A stretch of 64,000 bases of DNA from Skeletonema tropicum (Eukaryota > Bacillariophyta > Thalassiosirophyceae > Thalassiosirales > Thalassiosiraceae). The position numbers were made by a program, and so were the translations under genes. The stretch spans positions 2,790,001 to 2,854,000 of the forward strand of contig CM074132.1 in NCBI GenBank assembly GCA_037178625.1, written 5' to 3'. The notes below the pieces were generated by a model. The model worked only from the letters and a program-made list of their open reading frames with translations. It did not search any database and was not told where the DNA came from. Every line of letters starts with the position of its first letter. Within the stretch, counting starts at the first letter, position 1. Shown here in pieces: positions 35,215 through 44,746 of the stretch.

Positions 35215-36996
35215 ATGCCGACAGGAGTTCCACGCCGTCGCGGTGCTCTCCCGCACGCCGAAGGGGAACGGCCGTTAGATGCTGGTGGACGCAAGCGCCG
35301 TCATAAAGATGATAGCAATAGTAATAATGACAGTCGGCAGCCAAAATCTAGGCGGCAGAAGAAGAATCAACATGAATCTGCTGCACCTCCGCCTCCGTCC
35401 CAAAAATTGACACCGGAGATGAAGGCACTACAAGATTCAATCGTCGACTCATACGCCGAGAAAGTGAATGCACTCTCAGGACAAAATCGTGCCGCTGTTT
35501 ATGGAGAGAGGAAGAAACTATACAACGAGGCGGAACAATTATACGGGGGGTGGTTGACTGCAAAAAGGATCGAGAATAGGGCGACTTATTTAAAGGGTAG
35601 GAGGTAGGAGTTTGAATTGTCTAATTAGTTGGCCATCACATAGGCACATTACTAATTATAGACACAACCTATCACAATCTGTCGTCTTCACTTGATCAAC
35701 CACCTATAACACTCCTCATAGTCGACTCCACCACCATTCCCACTTATCTCCCGTCCCACTTGTGTATAATAAGATATATACAAGCATGATAAATAATAAA
35801 CTACCACGGTATCGTCGTTGTTTTTTTGCCTCGAAACATTTTATAGTCATGATGGATCTTTTCACTAACGTGAAGCAATAGAGTCTACAGACTGCAGACA
35901 CAAGTAAGATTTTCTCCAATCCATGACTCTCCCCCCAAGAAATCTCCAAACATTTGTCTCCCTCTAGAGAGTTATCACACGTTGGATGAAACTCTCAAAT
36001 CGTTTGAAGAATCTTTTATTGATCGGTGCAGTGGCGTTACCTCATTCTTGGATGATAACTGCTGCTGCTTCAATATTAGTTTTGATCCGCCCCTCCCGGG
36101 TTAGTCATTATTTACGTCACATCAAATTATCTTCCAAATAACGGTTGGCGAAACATCCCAACCGCACCCATTCTTTTCTATGACCATAATAACGCTTTCT
36201 AAGACGGGATTGGAGCCTTGAGACAAGTACCAGTGCCCGATATGCACTATATTGTCATGAAGACGAAGTATGTATTTTTGACCCACGGTCATTTCAGAGT
36301 GTACTGAGAGTCATTGGCGACTCCGCCAAGCCCAAAATTCATCTCAGAGCATGGCAAGGGAGTGGATAGGACGGGGCGCAGTGATTTATTGGCATGGACC
36401 CATGCGTATTACTGTGAGGGAGGTCAAAGAGGCGACGAATGAACATGTTGCGGTTGTGAAATGGAAATGAAAAGATACCCTGAATTTTTGGATTGAATTA
36501 GATCTCAGATATCGCTAACATCTGCATTTTATCACGTAAAAAGATGAATATTAGCGATAAAGGAACAGACTGATTCGGGGTCTAAAAGCGTCCAAATCAA
36601 TCAATATTACATTCTTTGAGTGCTTCGATCTCAGTCAATACCCGACCAATCATAGTGATAATTGGACGTACACGAATGAGCATTACCTCAGCCGCAGTCA
36701 GCTTCAATGGGCGGCTTAATCGGCTGGAAAATGACCGAGATCGAAGAGTGCAAAGATACCCTGAAACTTAAGGAACAAACTAGTTTTAGACTGGTACTTT
36801 TGCCAAAAACCAACTGCCCACCCGGCACTCTTTCCATTCACGTGGAATGAGCCGGCCGCGCCGGCAGTTGGTTCTCGCCTGACTGTGTACTGGCAGACAC
36901 CATCTCAATCTGATTATCTTTGTACATAGGAACTCGTGGAATGTTGGAAAGCGAGTCGAGTCAAAATGGAGTGTCCGTACCATCTTTCTCATTGTT
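34752..36996. repeat. Inverted repeat enclosing the 35.2-kb gene
   Basis: The arms 34768-34801 and 36763-36796 are reverse complements with one mismatch in 34 bases. Outward of the left arm, TGATGTACGGACACTC (34752-34767) is matched by its near complement at 36969-36984, but there 172 unrelated bases lie between, as if the right arm were interrupted. The submotif AGTCTGTTCCTT also occurs a second time next to the left arm and inverted at about 36560, and GATACCCTGAA occurs at about 34819, 36474 and 36755. The pattern suggests nested or degenerate terminal-repeat elements. Confidence 0.7.
35215..35607 (+). CDS. Small basic protein of unknown function
   Basis: The ORF has 130 codons from ATG 35215. 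The first 65 residues are Arg/Lys/Asn/Ser-rich and disordered, with a possible nuclear localisation stretch (KSRRQKKNQ), then PPPP. Residues about 68-125 form a compact helical region (PEMKALQDSIVDSYAEKVN and RKKLYNEAEQLYGGW) that looks real in composition. It sits alone between the arms of the 34.8/36.8-kb inverted repeat, so it could be element-borne. No known family is recognised. Confidence 0.55.
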   Translation: MPTGVPRRRGALPHAEGERPLDAGGRKRRHKDDSNSNNDSRQPKSRRQKKNQHESAAPPPPSQKLTPEMKALQDSIVDSYAEKVNALSGQNRAAVYGERKKLYNEAEQLYGGWLTAKRIENRATYLKGRR

Positions 36997-37261
36997 CCTC
37001 CATTCAGCACAAAATGCTCAGAGCACCACAGAAGCCACAGACATCAAGGAACCGCGAACGCAAAATATCATGATCTCGCGCATCCACATTGGCATTTTGG
37101 GTTGTTTAAGTCAATAAGAACGTTTAGGGAGGCGGAAGAAGAAGCGACCAAGGCGAGCGAGGTCATTTCGGAACTCTAATCCTTACCGCGACCATAGCTT
37201 GTATCTAGAAGGCTACTGCATAAGTTATAGTTTCAAATAGCTTATTTTATCATCAGTCAAG
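35608..37261. other. Gene-free region with short inverted repeats
   Basis: There is no convincing ORF. Visible structures are a hairpin ATCGCTAA / TTAGCGAT at 36511-36558, an inverted pair CTTCGATCTC (about 36623) and GAGATCGAAG (about 36737), and the right arm of the long inverted repeat at 36763-36796. The last 140 bases precede the ATG at 37262. Confidence 0.5.
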
Positions 37262-39169
37262 ATGGGCTTCGAAAATGCAAGGGATTCCTTTAATGACCTC
37301 CGTGAAATGGGTCGAAGGCAGGTAACAAATCGACGAAAACAACCTAGGAATAGCGAAGAGAAGAAGACTAGTTCAATTTTTCAGAAAGACGCTGGTGTTG
37401 GTGGCAGCGGCCTTCACGGTACAGCTGATTCCCTGAATAATTTGCGCCGTATCAATTATCGAAAGGGACCCCCCTCTCCGGGTTGGAATAGTTATGGATG
37501 CGAATCCCTCGATCACAGCGACGAAGAAAGCGAAGAGCGTTGGCAGATATTTGAAATGACAGGGTCGGATGGAAGAGATAATAATACCGCCGCTGTTTCT
37601 CCGGGTGCCCCTTCCAATGGGGGGACGGTGGCTGTACCCCCCATGGTTGATTGTGAACGAATTTGTACAGTTCCAGAAGTATTTGATGAATTGAAAAGTA
37701 CACGGACATTGCACCAATTGTCTTCGATGGTATTTCGAGATATACCACCTCCGCCATCAGAACCTTGCCAGATTTTTCTACATTGTCTGACTCCCTGGAA
37801 AGAGCAGCAGGATCAATCACATTACAACAAAGATGCCTTCATAGATTCACAGGCTTTATTGTCACAAGAAAAAGTAGATCCCTTCAAACGTACATCTATG
37901 GCAGTAGAGTTGTATTCAGGTATGCCTCCATCGATTCGACAATCGTTTGCCCCGAGCATGTTCAAAGTCCGTTTCAATGAAGGTTTCAATACCCATAGTG
38001 ATTTTGATGAAATCATGACTCAACTAACATCAAGTCTGGTGGGGTATGACCATCGTTACGTCTATTCGTTAGGGAGAGAAAGGATCAACAACACTGGCAG
38101 CACTGCTTCTTCTTCTCCTGCTCTCTCTACTCACAAACGAAAGTATAAGGTCCATTTCAGTGAAATCAAGCGAGTTCTGAAAGTTCGCAAATTTACACCA
38201 GAAGAAGCAGTTGATGTCTGGTACCAACGGGATGACTTTGATCATTTTAAAGCTGAAATGACATTGTTAATTCAAGAGGTGGAGGCGTCACGTGAATTGG
38301 CGGAGGTTTGGCTGGAGGCAAAGAGTAGCAGTGTTTCTAACGATGCGTCAGAGTCCAGAGGGGAGGAGACCGGCAACGCTTCGAGTGATGTACACATCTC
38401 CGCATCTTCCACGCAGCATAGTCCTGGCACGAAAGAAAGTAGTCACCACCGTAAAGGATCTTACGGTCGGGGAAGAGCTCGCTCTTGGTGGCACAACTAC
38501 GACCACAGCCGTCGTGGGCTGGAAAGGTACGCCTCGCCAGGTCAGGCACGTCAAATCCTCGCGAGTTACAAAGTCGCAGTACATCAGGTTTTAGGAGAAC
38601 AAAGACGACAGCGCATCCTTGGATTCTTTTGTGTGCCCAATGCATACGATCCAGAAAAGATAGCCGAGGTATATCATGAGTATACTGCATGGAGTAGAGA
38701 TTTGGCTTTGGCCGCAGGGGCAAGTGATGCGGATGCAGTGTCCACAAATTTTGACGACGACAAGAGGCATACACGAGAATATTATGTGTTGAAGCAAGTG
38801 ATTGCAAGTGGGTACAAGGTGCATAAACACATGCCTCAGTTTATGCTGCCAAGGTGTATCACGCCTACGGGATATGTGAACGAATTGGAGACTTTGCATT
38901 ATGACTATGGAACAGACACAAAAACACCAGATACGCCGCGAAGAGGTAGTTGGCAATTGCTGCGACGAGCTTCTTCAACGGGGGAGGAGGCGAGGGATCA
39001 GATGAGTAGAGTGCTCAAGTCAGACCTTGCTGGGCCCGTGGCACCGTCGTTGGCTCCTAGCTTGCAGCAGGCAAAAGAGGCAGGAAAAGCTTCGAATCCA
39101 GCAGGAAAAAGTGGACTTCACGATTCCTCCATGGCTGAGAAAGCGAAGAATTTTCCTTTTCAGCAATGA
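37262..39169 (+). CDS. Unknown 635-aa protein with the VxF/WY/GLE motif domain
   Basis: The single exon runs from ATG 37262. Residues 1-290 are mostly disordered and include patches rich in Arg, Gly, Pro and Ser. The recognisable part is VHF at 297-299, VWYQRDDFDHFK at 319-330, RRGLERY at 417-423, a VLGEQRRQR segment at 443-451, and IAEVYHEYTAWSRDLALAAG at 467-486. A Ser-rich linker of about 55 residues separates the first two motifs from the rest. The same motifs occur in the same order in the 200-aa tandem gene. There is no signal peptide, membrane segment or catalytic signature. It is likely an intracellular protein of a diatom-expanded family; I do not know the function. Confidence 0.8.
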   Translation: MGFENARDSFNDLREMGRRQVTNRRKQPRNSEEKKTSSIFQKDAGVGGSGLHGTADSLNNLRRINYRKGPPSPGWNSYGCESLDHSDEESEERWQIFEMTGSDGRDNNTAAVSPGAPSNGGTVAVPPMVDCERICTVPEVFDELKSTRTLHQLSSMVFRDIPPPPSEPCQIFLHCLTPWKEQQDQSHYNKDAFIDSQALLSQEKVDPFKRTSMAVELYSGMPPSIRQSFAPSMFKVRFNEGFNTHSDFDEIMTQLTSSLVGYDHRYVYSLGRERINNTGSTASSSPALSTHKRKYKVHFSEIKRVLKVRKFTPEEAVDVWYQRDDFDHFKAEMTLLIQEVEASRELAEVWLEAKSSSVSNDASESRGEETGNASSDVHISASSTQHSPGTKESSHHRKGSYGRGRARSWWHNYDHSRRGLERYASPGQARQILASYKVAVHQVLGEQRRQRILGFFCVPNAYDPEKIAEVYHEYTAWSRDLALAAGASDADAVSTNFDDDKRHTREYYVLKQVIASGYKVHKHMPQFMLPRCITPTGYVNELETLHYDYGTDTKTPDTPRRGSWQLLRRASSTGEEARDQMSRVLKSDLAGPVAPSLAPSLQQAKEAGKASNPAGKSGLHDSSMAEKAKNFPFQQ

Positions 39170-39613
39170 ATTGCTTTCAGAAGTATTACTTAGTACAAAA
39201 TAACACCTTTTCTTATCTTCTTATTATCCACTTCCTATGCTTCACCACTGTGGATTTCGACTCATCACACTTGTACATAAATACTGTGTACATACTTACA
39301 TATTTACTGGTAAAGATACGTCTGAAGGTACCCTTGTCTGAAGGTACGAATTCCGCGCTATGATTTGCTCTAGAGAGAGAAAAGCCGGTCGGTACCGTAG
39401 AAGCCAAGCCACACATCACACATGAATCAGCCCCTGGGCGAAAGGGCTGTTTCACATCCACTCTCACCTTCGAGCGGATTTTGTCGTGTCCACTCTCTAC
39501 TATACAGAGGAGTACAACTTAAAACCCACTAACTCTCCACCATGTCTTAACTGCCTACACTCTGTGTAATTTTTTGGCATCATCTGACTTATTTATTAGG
39601 AGTACATATTACG
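39170..39613. other. Intergenic region
   Basis: These 444 bases contain the 3' flank of the 37.3-kb gene and the promoter of the 39.6-kb gene. A direct repeat GTCTGAAGGTAC occurs at about 39319 and 39335. No ORF is supported. Confidence 0.5.
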
Positions 39614-41215
39614 ATGACGGAAGTAAACTACCTGCCTCCCTATCCACCAGCGAGGGCGAGGGAAGAAGAAGATGAAGAAAAACATATCTTTGTAGTCCGT
39701 ATGCCATTATCAAGCCCCGGCAGCGGTGGTCGCCTCAGGAGCAGGAATTTCTCCTCGGAGCAAAGCTTAGGATATTACATCCCGGGGCTATCAGAGGGGA
39801 TGTATGATGATGAGTCCTCAAAGTATTATCCTCAGAGTGTATCTCCTGAGAACTATACACACCCCTCTATTCCTGTGGAGAGTGTGTACGGAGAACAAAC
39901 ATCGGAATGTCACAACTCGGAGGAGGGGGTCGTAGTGAGGCCGTCTTATCAAGATCCACCCTGCTTCATTGGGGATGAAGATCAGATGACTGGACTCATG
40001 ATGAAATCAGATACATCCCTGATGCACGAGCACCAACTGATCAAATGGGATTCCAAAGGGTCGGGAAATTCGACAGAAGAACTCACGAATTCAAACGATC
40101 CAGACAACAGTGATGATGATGACTTCGAAAATTCTGTAGGATTTTGTGAAGAGAATCACTACCGTGACTCTCCAGGAACGGTGGGGGCGGGTCAAATTGT
40201 GGTTAGAGGTCTCGAACCGCCCGGAGATCCTCCGGAAGAACAAGAACCAGAGCAGCAAGTGAAAACAATCGTTCAGTATACTCCAAAGAAAGAAGTCAAG
40301 GCAGACATCGCAGAGCTCGAAGCAAACATTCACAACCAGTTGGCTCTCCTCGAACCGACGGAGATATCTCCTCCTAATACTCATGATGGCTACAGTCACA
40401 ACTTTGTTACTGTAAAGGATGAACATCGCTTCCTTATGCTGTACACCCTGCTCAAGAGATATTCTGATCAAAAGATAATCATCTTCTTCTCCACTACCAA
40501 GTCAACTCAATATTATTCCAAACTCTTGCAGAGGTTGAAGTTTGATGTACGGGCTGCTCACAATGGGCAGACTAAGGAAGTGTTTCTTTCTGAATACTTG
40601 GCGTTCAGCAAGCATTCCTCAAGTGGCATCCTGTGCATTCCCGACTTCCAGGACGAGTTCGCTATTCCACCATCATGTGATTGGATTATCCAGTTTGAAC
40701 CTCCCTCCAATCCAACCGATTACATTTTTCGTGTAGGGAGGGTATCTATCGAAAGCTCCACAGTTGAAAAACGGGCCTTATTATTCGTTACTCCAGAACA
40801 ATTTGGTGTATTGGACTACTTCAAAGCAGCTGGAGTGAAACTCCGAGAGTACGAAATTGCCAAAATATCTCAAGTCCAGAAACAATTCGTAGATTTGATT
40901 CGCAAGGACGAGAGGTTAAGGAAACTCGCAAGGGAGGCTTACCATGCATATCTGTTGGCTTATGCGTCACATAGCTTTCGTGATGTGTACAAGATCCACC
41001 ATTTAAACCAGAACAATGTTGCGTTAGCCTTTGGTTTTAATAAGGCACCAATACATCATGGTGATATTTACAATGACAAAAAGGAAGGAGCTAGAAAAGA
41101 ATCGAACCACCGACAATGGAAACCAGTCAAGAGTGAAAAAAAAGCTAATTGGATGACGCGTGAAAAGACGTGGAGGTACTCTGACAGACATTCCTCGAGG
41201 AAGTTTGATACTTAG
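39614..41215 (+). CDS. Degenerate Has1/DDX18-type helicase: C-terminal half only, unusual N-terminus
   Basis: The single exon encodes 533 aa from ATG 39614. Residues 1-235 are acidic and disordered. Residues about 262-400 match the second RecA domain of DEAD-box helicases of the Has1/DDX18 group: KIIIFFSTTKST (motif IV, 287-298), CDWIIQFEPPSNPTDYI (355-371) and RVGR (373-376). Residues about 410-475 match the DDX18 C-terminal extension (AYHAYLLAYASHSFRDVY, then a VALAFGF-like end). The first RecA domain (Walker A, DEAD) is missing, motif V is changed (CIPDFQDEFAIP where TDVAARGLDIP is usual), and motif VI reads FRVGRVSI instead of HRVGRTAR. It should not hydrolyse ATP. It may be a structural paralogue in ribosome biogenesis, or a gene on the way to loss. 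The ORF is fully open. Confidence 0.8.
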   Translation: MTEVNYLPPYPPARAREEEDEEKHIFVVRMPLSSPGSGGRLRSRNFSSEQSLGYYIPGLSEGMYDDESSKYYPQSVSPENYTHPSIPVESVYGEQTSECHNSEEGVVVRPSYQDPPCFIGDEDQMTGLMMKSDTSLMHEHQLIKWDSKGSGNSTEELTNSNDPDNSDDDDFENSVGFCEENHYRDSPGTVGAGQIVVRGLEPPGDPPEEQEPEQQVKTIVQYTPKKEVKADIAELEANIHNQLALLEPTEISPPNTHDGYSHNFVTVKDEHRFLMLYTLLKRYSDQKIIIFFSTTKSTQYYSKLLQRLKFDVRAAHNGQTKEVFLSEYLAFSKHSSSGILCIPDFQDEFAIPPSCDWIIQFEPPSNPTDYIFRVGRVSIESSTVEKRALLFVTPEQFGVLDYFKAAGVKLREYEIAKISQVQKQFVDLIRKDERLRKLAREAYHAYLLAYASHSFRDVYKIHHLNQNNVALAFGFNKAPIHHGDIYNDKKEGARKESNHRQWKPVKSEKKANWMTREKTWRYSDRHSSRKFDT

Positions 41216-42047
41216 GTAAAGCGGCAGCAGTGGCTAAGCAACAGAAAAGGTTTTCTTAAGCGTCAGTTGTGAAGAAAGATGGAAAACATGTATGTAAGAA
41301 TACTTATTAAGAGAGCTGGCTTGGGCAGGTGGTCATGATGTTTGTACATCGTATTTAGGGGTTGTGAGCAGCTAACACACAGATAGAATACATAACGGCA
41401 AGCGTTAAAACCATGTATTTTTCGATCACACCTTGATCACACCAAATGGATAACTAACATTCGTTTACTATGAACAGTTGCAACCACACTACACAACATC
41501 ATCGTGAAATAATGGATTGAATGAGAGTCAAAGTACGTACAGGGTCAGTAGCACCGGTAATAAGGTCAATAGAGTGCGTGAGAAGGGAAAAAGATGCCAT
41601 CTGAATCTCAACAAAATTTGGTAAATTTGATGCCGCCATCACACAAAAACTGAACGGAGAAACAGGCTGGCTGAAAAGCTTGCTGTGGGATCGTTGTGTT
41701 CGACAAAATTGAGTAGGACTGCTGAAAACCGCCACTTGGTTTGTTTCTGAACGACAGCTGTGAACAGAGTGAACGTCTATCGGGCCGCTCCCGTGGGCCT
41801 ACCTAAACAAATAGGAAAGCCTCGCCCTATCCGGGAAGAGTTTTCATAGGCCTCCTTTGATAGAGAAGCGCAATCAATTATACTTGTCAGCACTTTGGCT
41901 CTTCTAGAACAGGCCAGCCATATAACTGATTAGATTCACTACAGCGATCATAAAGGAAGCAGATGTCAGCAAATTGATCACACAACTTCAGATTCGATAC
42001 ATATTGAATGGCGCACTTGACAGGGTCTGCACATAATCACACGAAGT
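41216..42047. other. Intergenic region, 832 bases
   Basis: There is no supported ORF; the longest open frame, on the minus strand at 41499-41735, lacks an ATG. The region presumably holds the 3' UTR of the upstream gene and the promoter of the cyclin. Confidence 0.5.
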
Positions 42048-44111
42048 ATGTTTCACCACTATGGTCGCAAAGAAAGTGACATCTTGTCAAGTAGAGAGCG
42101 GGTCGGTTCGATGGAATTTGATTCTTTGATTTACCATCGGGGTCAGAGCCCCGAGGACTTCATGGACGATATGGACGAGGATTATCCAATGGATGAGCAG
42201 CATCATTCTACACAGCGCGATGCTACTGTAGTGACACCTGATAGACAAGGTTGTCATCACAACATTCAGCGGCAGCAGACATCATCATCGGCACCCTCAC
42301 ATCACATTGAGGAGCTGCAAATCTCCACAGCTGATCACATCCTCGCTCTCTTGCAACGTGAAGCAAATGACTACTCGACACCTCTTCCTACCAAATACTA
42401 CCCCACCGAGTTCGACGACGACTCAATCAAAAGTAGTAGTGGCAAGTCAACCAAAATTGGTCCGTGGAGAAAACGCATTTCTTCATGGATGTACGACGTT
42501 GTAGACCATTTCTCGTATGATCGTCACATCGTCAATATCTCACTGAGGTATATTGATCAGTACGTGAGTTACTTGCTTGCTAATTCTTCCAGGGTAGGGT
42601 CACAAGTAGTCAAGCGCAGACACTTCCAATTGATTGCTGTTACGTCGTTATATCTTGCTATTAAGATTCATGGTGAGCTCTTAGAGGATGACCCAATAAG
42701 TGGTGAACGTTTTGATATCATCGAGTCTCTTCTTGCAGAAGTAGATGGATTCGGATTGTTCAAGGGTGCTCCCAAGAAGGCCACTGATCATGACGACGGC
42801 GATGGAGAGGGAAGTGACGATGACTTGAAGGCACTGTCAGACAAAATTCTAGATTTAAGACGAAAGCAGCGATTAGGTCGCTTACACCTCGGCTTTGGAT
42901 TCGGTAGTTCTGGTGTAGCAGCACCAGCACCTGAACCTCCTGTCAAACCTCATTCAAATATTCCATACAAGAACCGGAGACGTGGTATGTTGAGTGGACC
43001 ACTACGCCTCCATTCCTTTGTTGAGCTTAGCCGAGGACTGTTCACTGCCGAAGACATTACTGACACGGAGCGAAAGATTCTCAAAGCACTAAACTACGTG
43101 ATAAGCGTACCAACGAGTAGAAGGTTCGTGGGAGAAATGATCCGAATGCTGGCTGCTACTTCCTCCTCTTCCTGCGTTGGCACTACCTTGGCAGAGGTGG
43201 GTTTAGACCGGCATGAGTTCTTATCGAATGTGCTGACAACAGCATGTCATCAGATCGAAGGAGCATCAAGCGTGCCAGAATTGTCGATTGGATCCTTGCC
43301 AAGTATTGTAGCCTACGCAGCAGTACTGAATGCATTTGAAGACGAGATACAGAAGCACTTGAACGACATGAACGCTGTTAGAGACGCGTCTCAAAGCTCT
43401 CTAGCATATTCGGATAATGGTAGTGACATGATTGGATCAGGGTCTTATCAACTTGAAGATTTCCAGCGCCACTATCGAAGGTACTCGCGCAGCACCAGCC
43501 CCTCTACGCCAATGGCGCCTATCAAGAAACAGTTACTGCAGGCTTGGAGAGAGCAATTCCTCCTTGCACTCTTCCAAGGCACGAATGGCTTCTTGACCCC
43601 TGACTCTGAAGGAGTCTCTCGTGTTCGTGAGATTCTCCTTGATTCCAAACCTACAAGCAATGACTCAGGTTTGGCCACAGCCACAACTGCTGCTGCTACT
43701 GAAGCACCTCTGACAGCTTCTAATACAAGCACCAAGAAACGATCACCAAGGTCTCCCACGTCTGTGATTCCTCGTGTATCTGTTTCAAGCAGCAGGACAT
43801 TTAGTGGAAACTCATTCTTTTCACGTGTTTCTTCCAGTGACATTCGTACAAGCGATGCCTCGGCTCCTCCTCCTCCTCCTTCTCGGTCGTCATCAGCAAG
43901 AATTCGCATCAACAAAGAATACTTCAAGCAAGTTTCGGAACCTATTTCAGGAACTAAATATCACTCTCACGTTTCTTCTGCAAGGGCATCCACGCCTGAT
44001 CACTTATCAGCAGCAAGACTTGCTGTGGAGAGAGAGTTGGCCGTGACGCAGGAGAGCATCCACGCCTGGCGGTCGGAGGCGTTTCAGCCCCCACCGTTTT
44101 TTAGTGCTTGA
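42048..44111 (+). CDS. Cyclin-like protein with a split cyclin box
   Basis: The single exon encodes 687 aa from ATG 42048. Residues about 139-210 carry the first part of a cyclin box (MYDVVDHFSYDR, then a YIDQYVSYLL helix and VTSLYLAIKIHG), which corresponds to the CDK-binding helices. The second part (FTAEDITDTERKILKALNY, 331-349, then SVPTSRRF) resumes after about 105 residues of charged and glycine-rich insert. A helical region at about 390-450 may be a C-terminal cyclin fold. The tail (about 560-640) is Ser/Pro/Thr-rich with SPT, SPR and STP sites. Diatoms have many lineage-specific cyclins (dsCYC), often responsive to light or nutrients; membership there is likely but unproved. It would act by binding a cyclin-dependent kinase. 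Confidence 0.85.
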   Translation: MFHHYGRKESDILSSRERVGSMEFDSLIYHRGQSPEDFMDDMDEDYPMDEQHHSTQRDATVVTPDRQGCHHNIQRQQTSSSAPSHHIEELQISTADHILALLQREANDYSTPLPTKYYPTEFDDDSIKSSSGKSTKIGPWRKRISSWMYDVVDHFSYDRHIVNISLRYIDQYVSYLLANSSRVGSQVVKRRHFQLIAVTSLYLAIKIHGELLEDDPISGERFDIIESLLAEVDGFGLFKGAPKKATDHDDGDGEGSDDDLKALSDKILDLRRKQRLGRLHLGFGFGSSGVAAPAPEPPVKPHSNIPYKNRRRGMLSGPLRLHSFVELSRGLFTAEDITDTERKILKALNYVISVPTSRRFVGEMIRMLAATSSSSCVGTTLAEVGLDRHEFLSNVLTTACHQIEGASSVPELSIGSLPSIVAYAAVLNAFEDEIQKHLNDMNAVRDASQSSLAYSDNGSDMIGSGSYQLEDFQRHYRRYSRSTSPSTPMAPIKKQLLQAWREQFLLALFQGTNGFLTPDSEGVSRVREILLDSKPTSNDSGLATATTAAATEAPLTASNTSTKKRSPRSPTSVIPRVSVSSSRTFSGNSFFSRVSSSDIRTSDASAPPPPPSRSSSARIRINKEYFKQVSEPISGTKYHSHVSSARASTPDHLSAARLAVERELAVTQESIHAWRSEAFQPPPFFSA

Positions 44112-44746
44112 GATAAGAGCACCACACGACAAAAAATAGAGACATAAACATAAATAATATAAACTCGAGAATATATCATAGTGTTAAAGACGTAAAGCAG
44201 CGTTGATGTGCAGGAAGTTTCAAGACACATAACTCATCATACCAGATAAAGATGTACTACTTTGAAGAAGTAATTCTTGACCGAGCCAAAACAATAGGAG
44301 AGTATGACAGCACTCATCATACCAGATAACAGATGTACGCTTGCGCTGATAGAATAGAGAAATAATCATACATAGCTATGTACTTGACCGAGCCAACAAA
44401 AGGGCCTTTCTGACAAAATAAAATGAGATTATGTATGATAGAGTGAGAACCCAACAATAACCCGCCTAAAAACCCCAAACCACCCTATGTGCTCTATCTG
44501 TTTAGCTGGATCTCAACTTTATTGCCCTTGATCTCAAAGCACCTTACAATTACTATGTACTAATTCCCAAGCCAATCCTGTGAATAGCGACAATTTACCG
44601 GGACAGGTACCGAAGCCGGGTGTTCGAAGGAAATTCGGTGACGAATAAATCAATGGCGATAACCAAAAATACAAATTGATGCAACAACGCCGTGATAATA
44701 AGAAAGTAAAGAACCACAGTACACGCAGTGACCAACGCCACACACT
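44112..44746. other. Intergenic region with an imperfect direct repeat
   Basis: ACTCATCATACCAGATAA occurs at about 44231 and 44312 and CTTGACCGAGCCAA at about 44276 and 44383, so two diverged copies of a roughly 80-100 bp unit lie in tandem. No ORF is supported. Confidence 0.7.

Noticed and set aside
34918..35256. 112-codon minus-strand ORF overlapping the 35.2-kb gene start
   Set aside because: It starts with GTG and conflicts with a better plus-strand gene.
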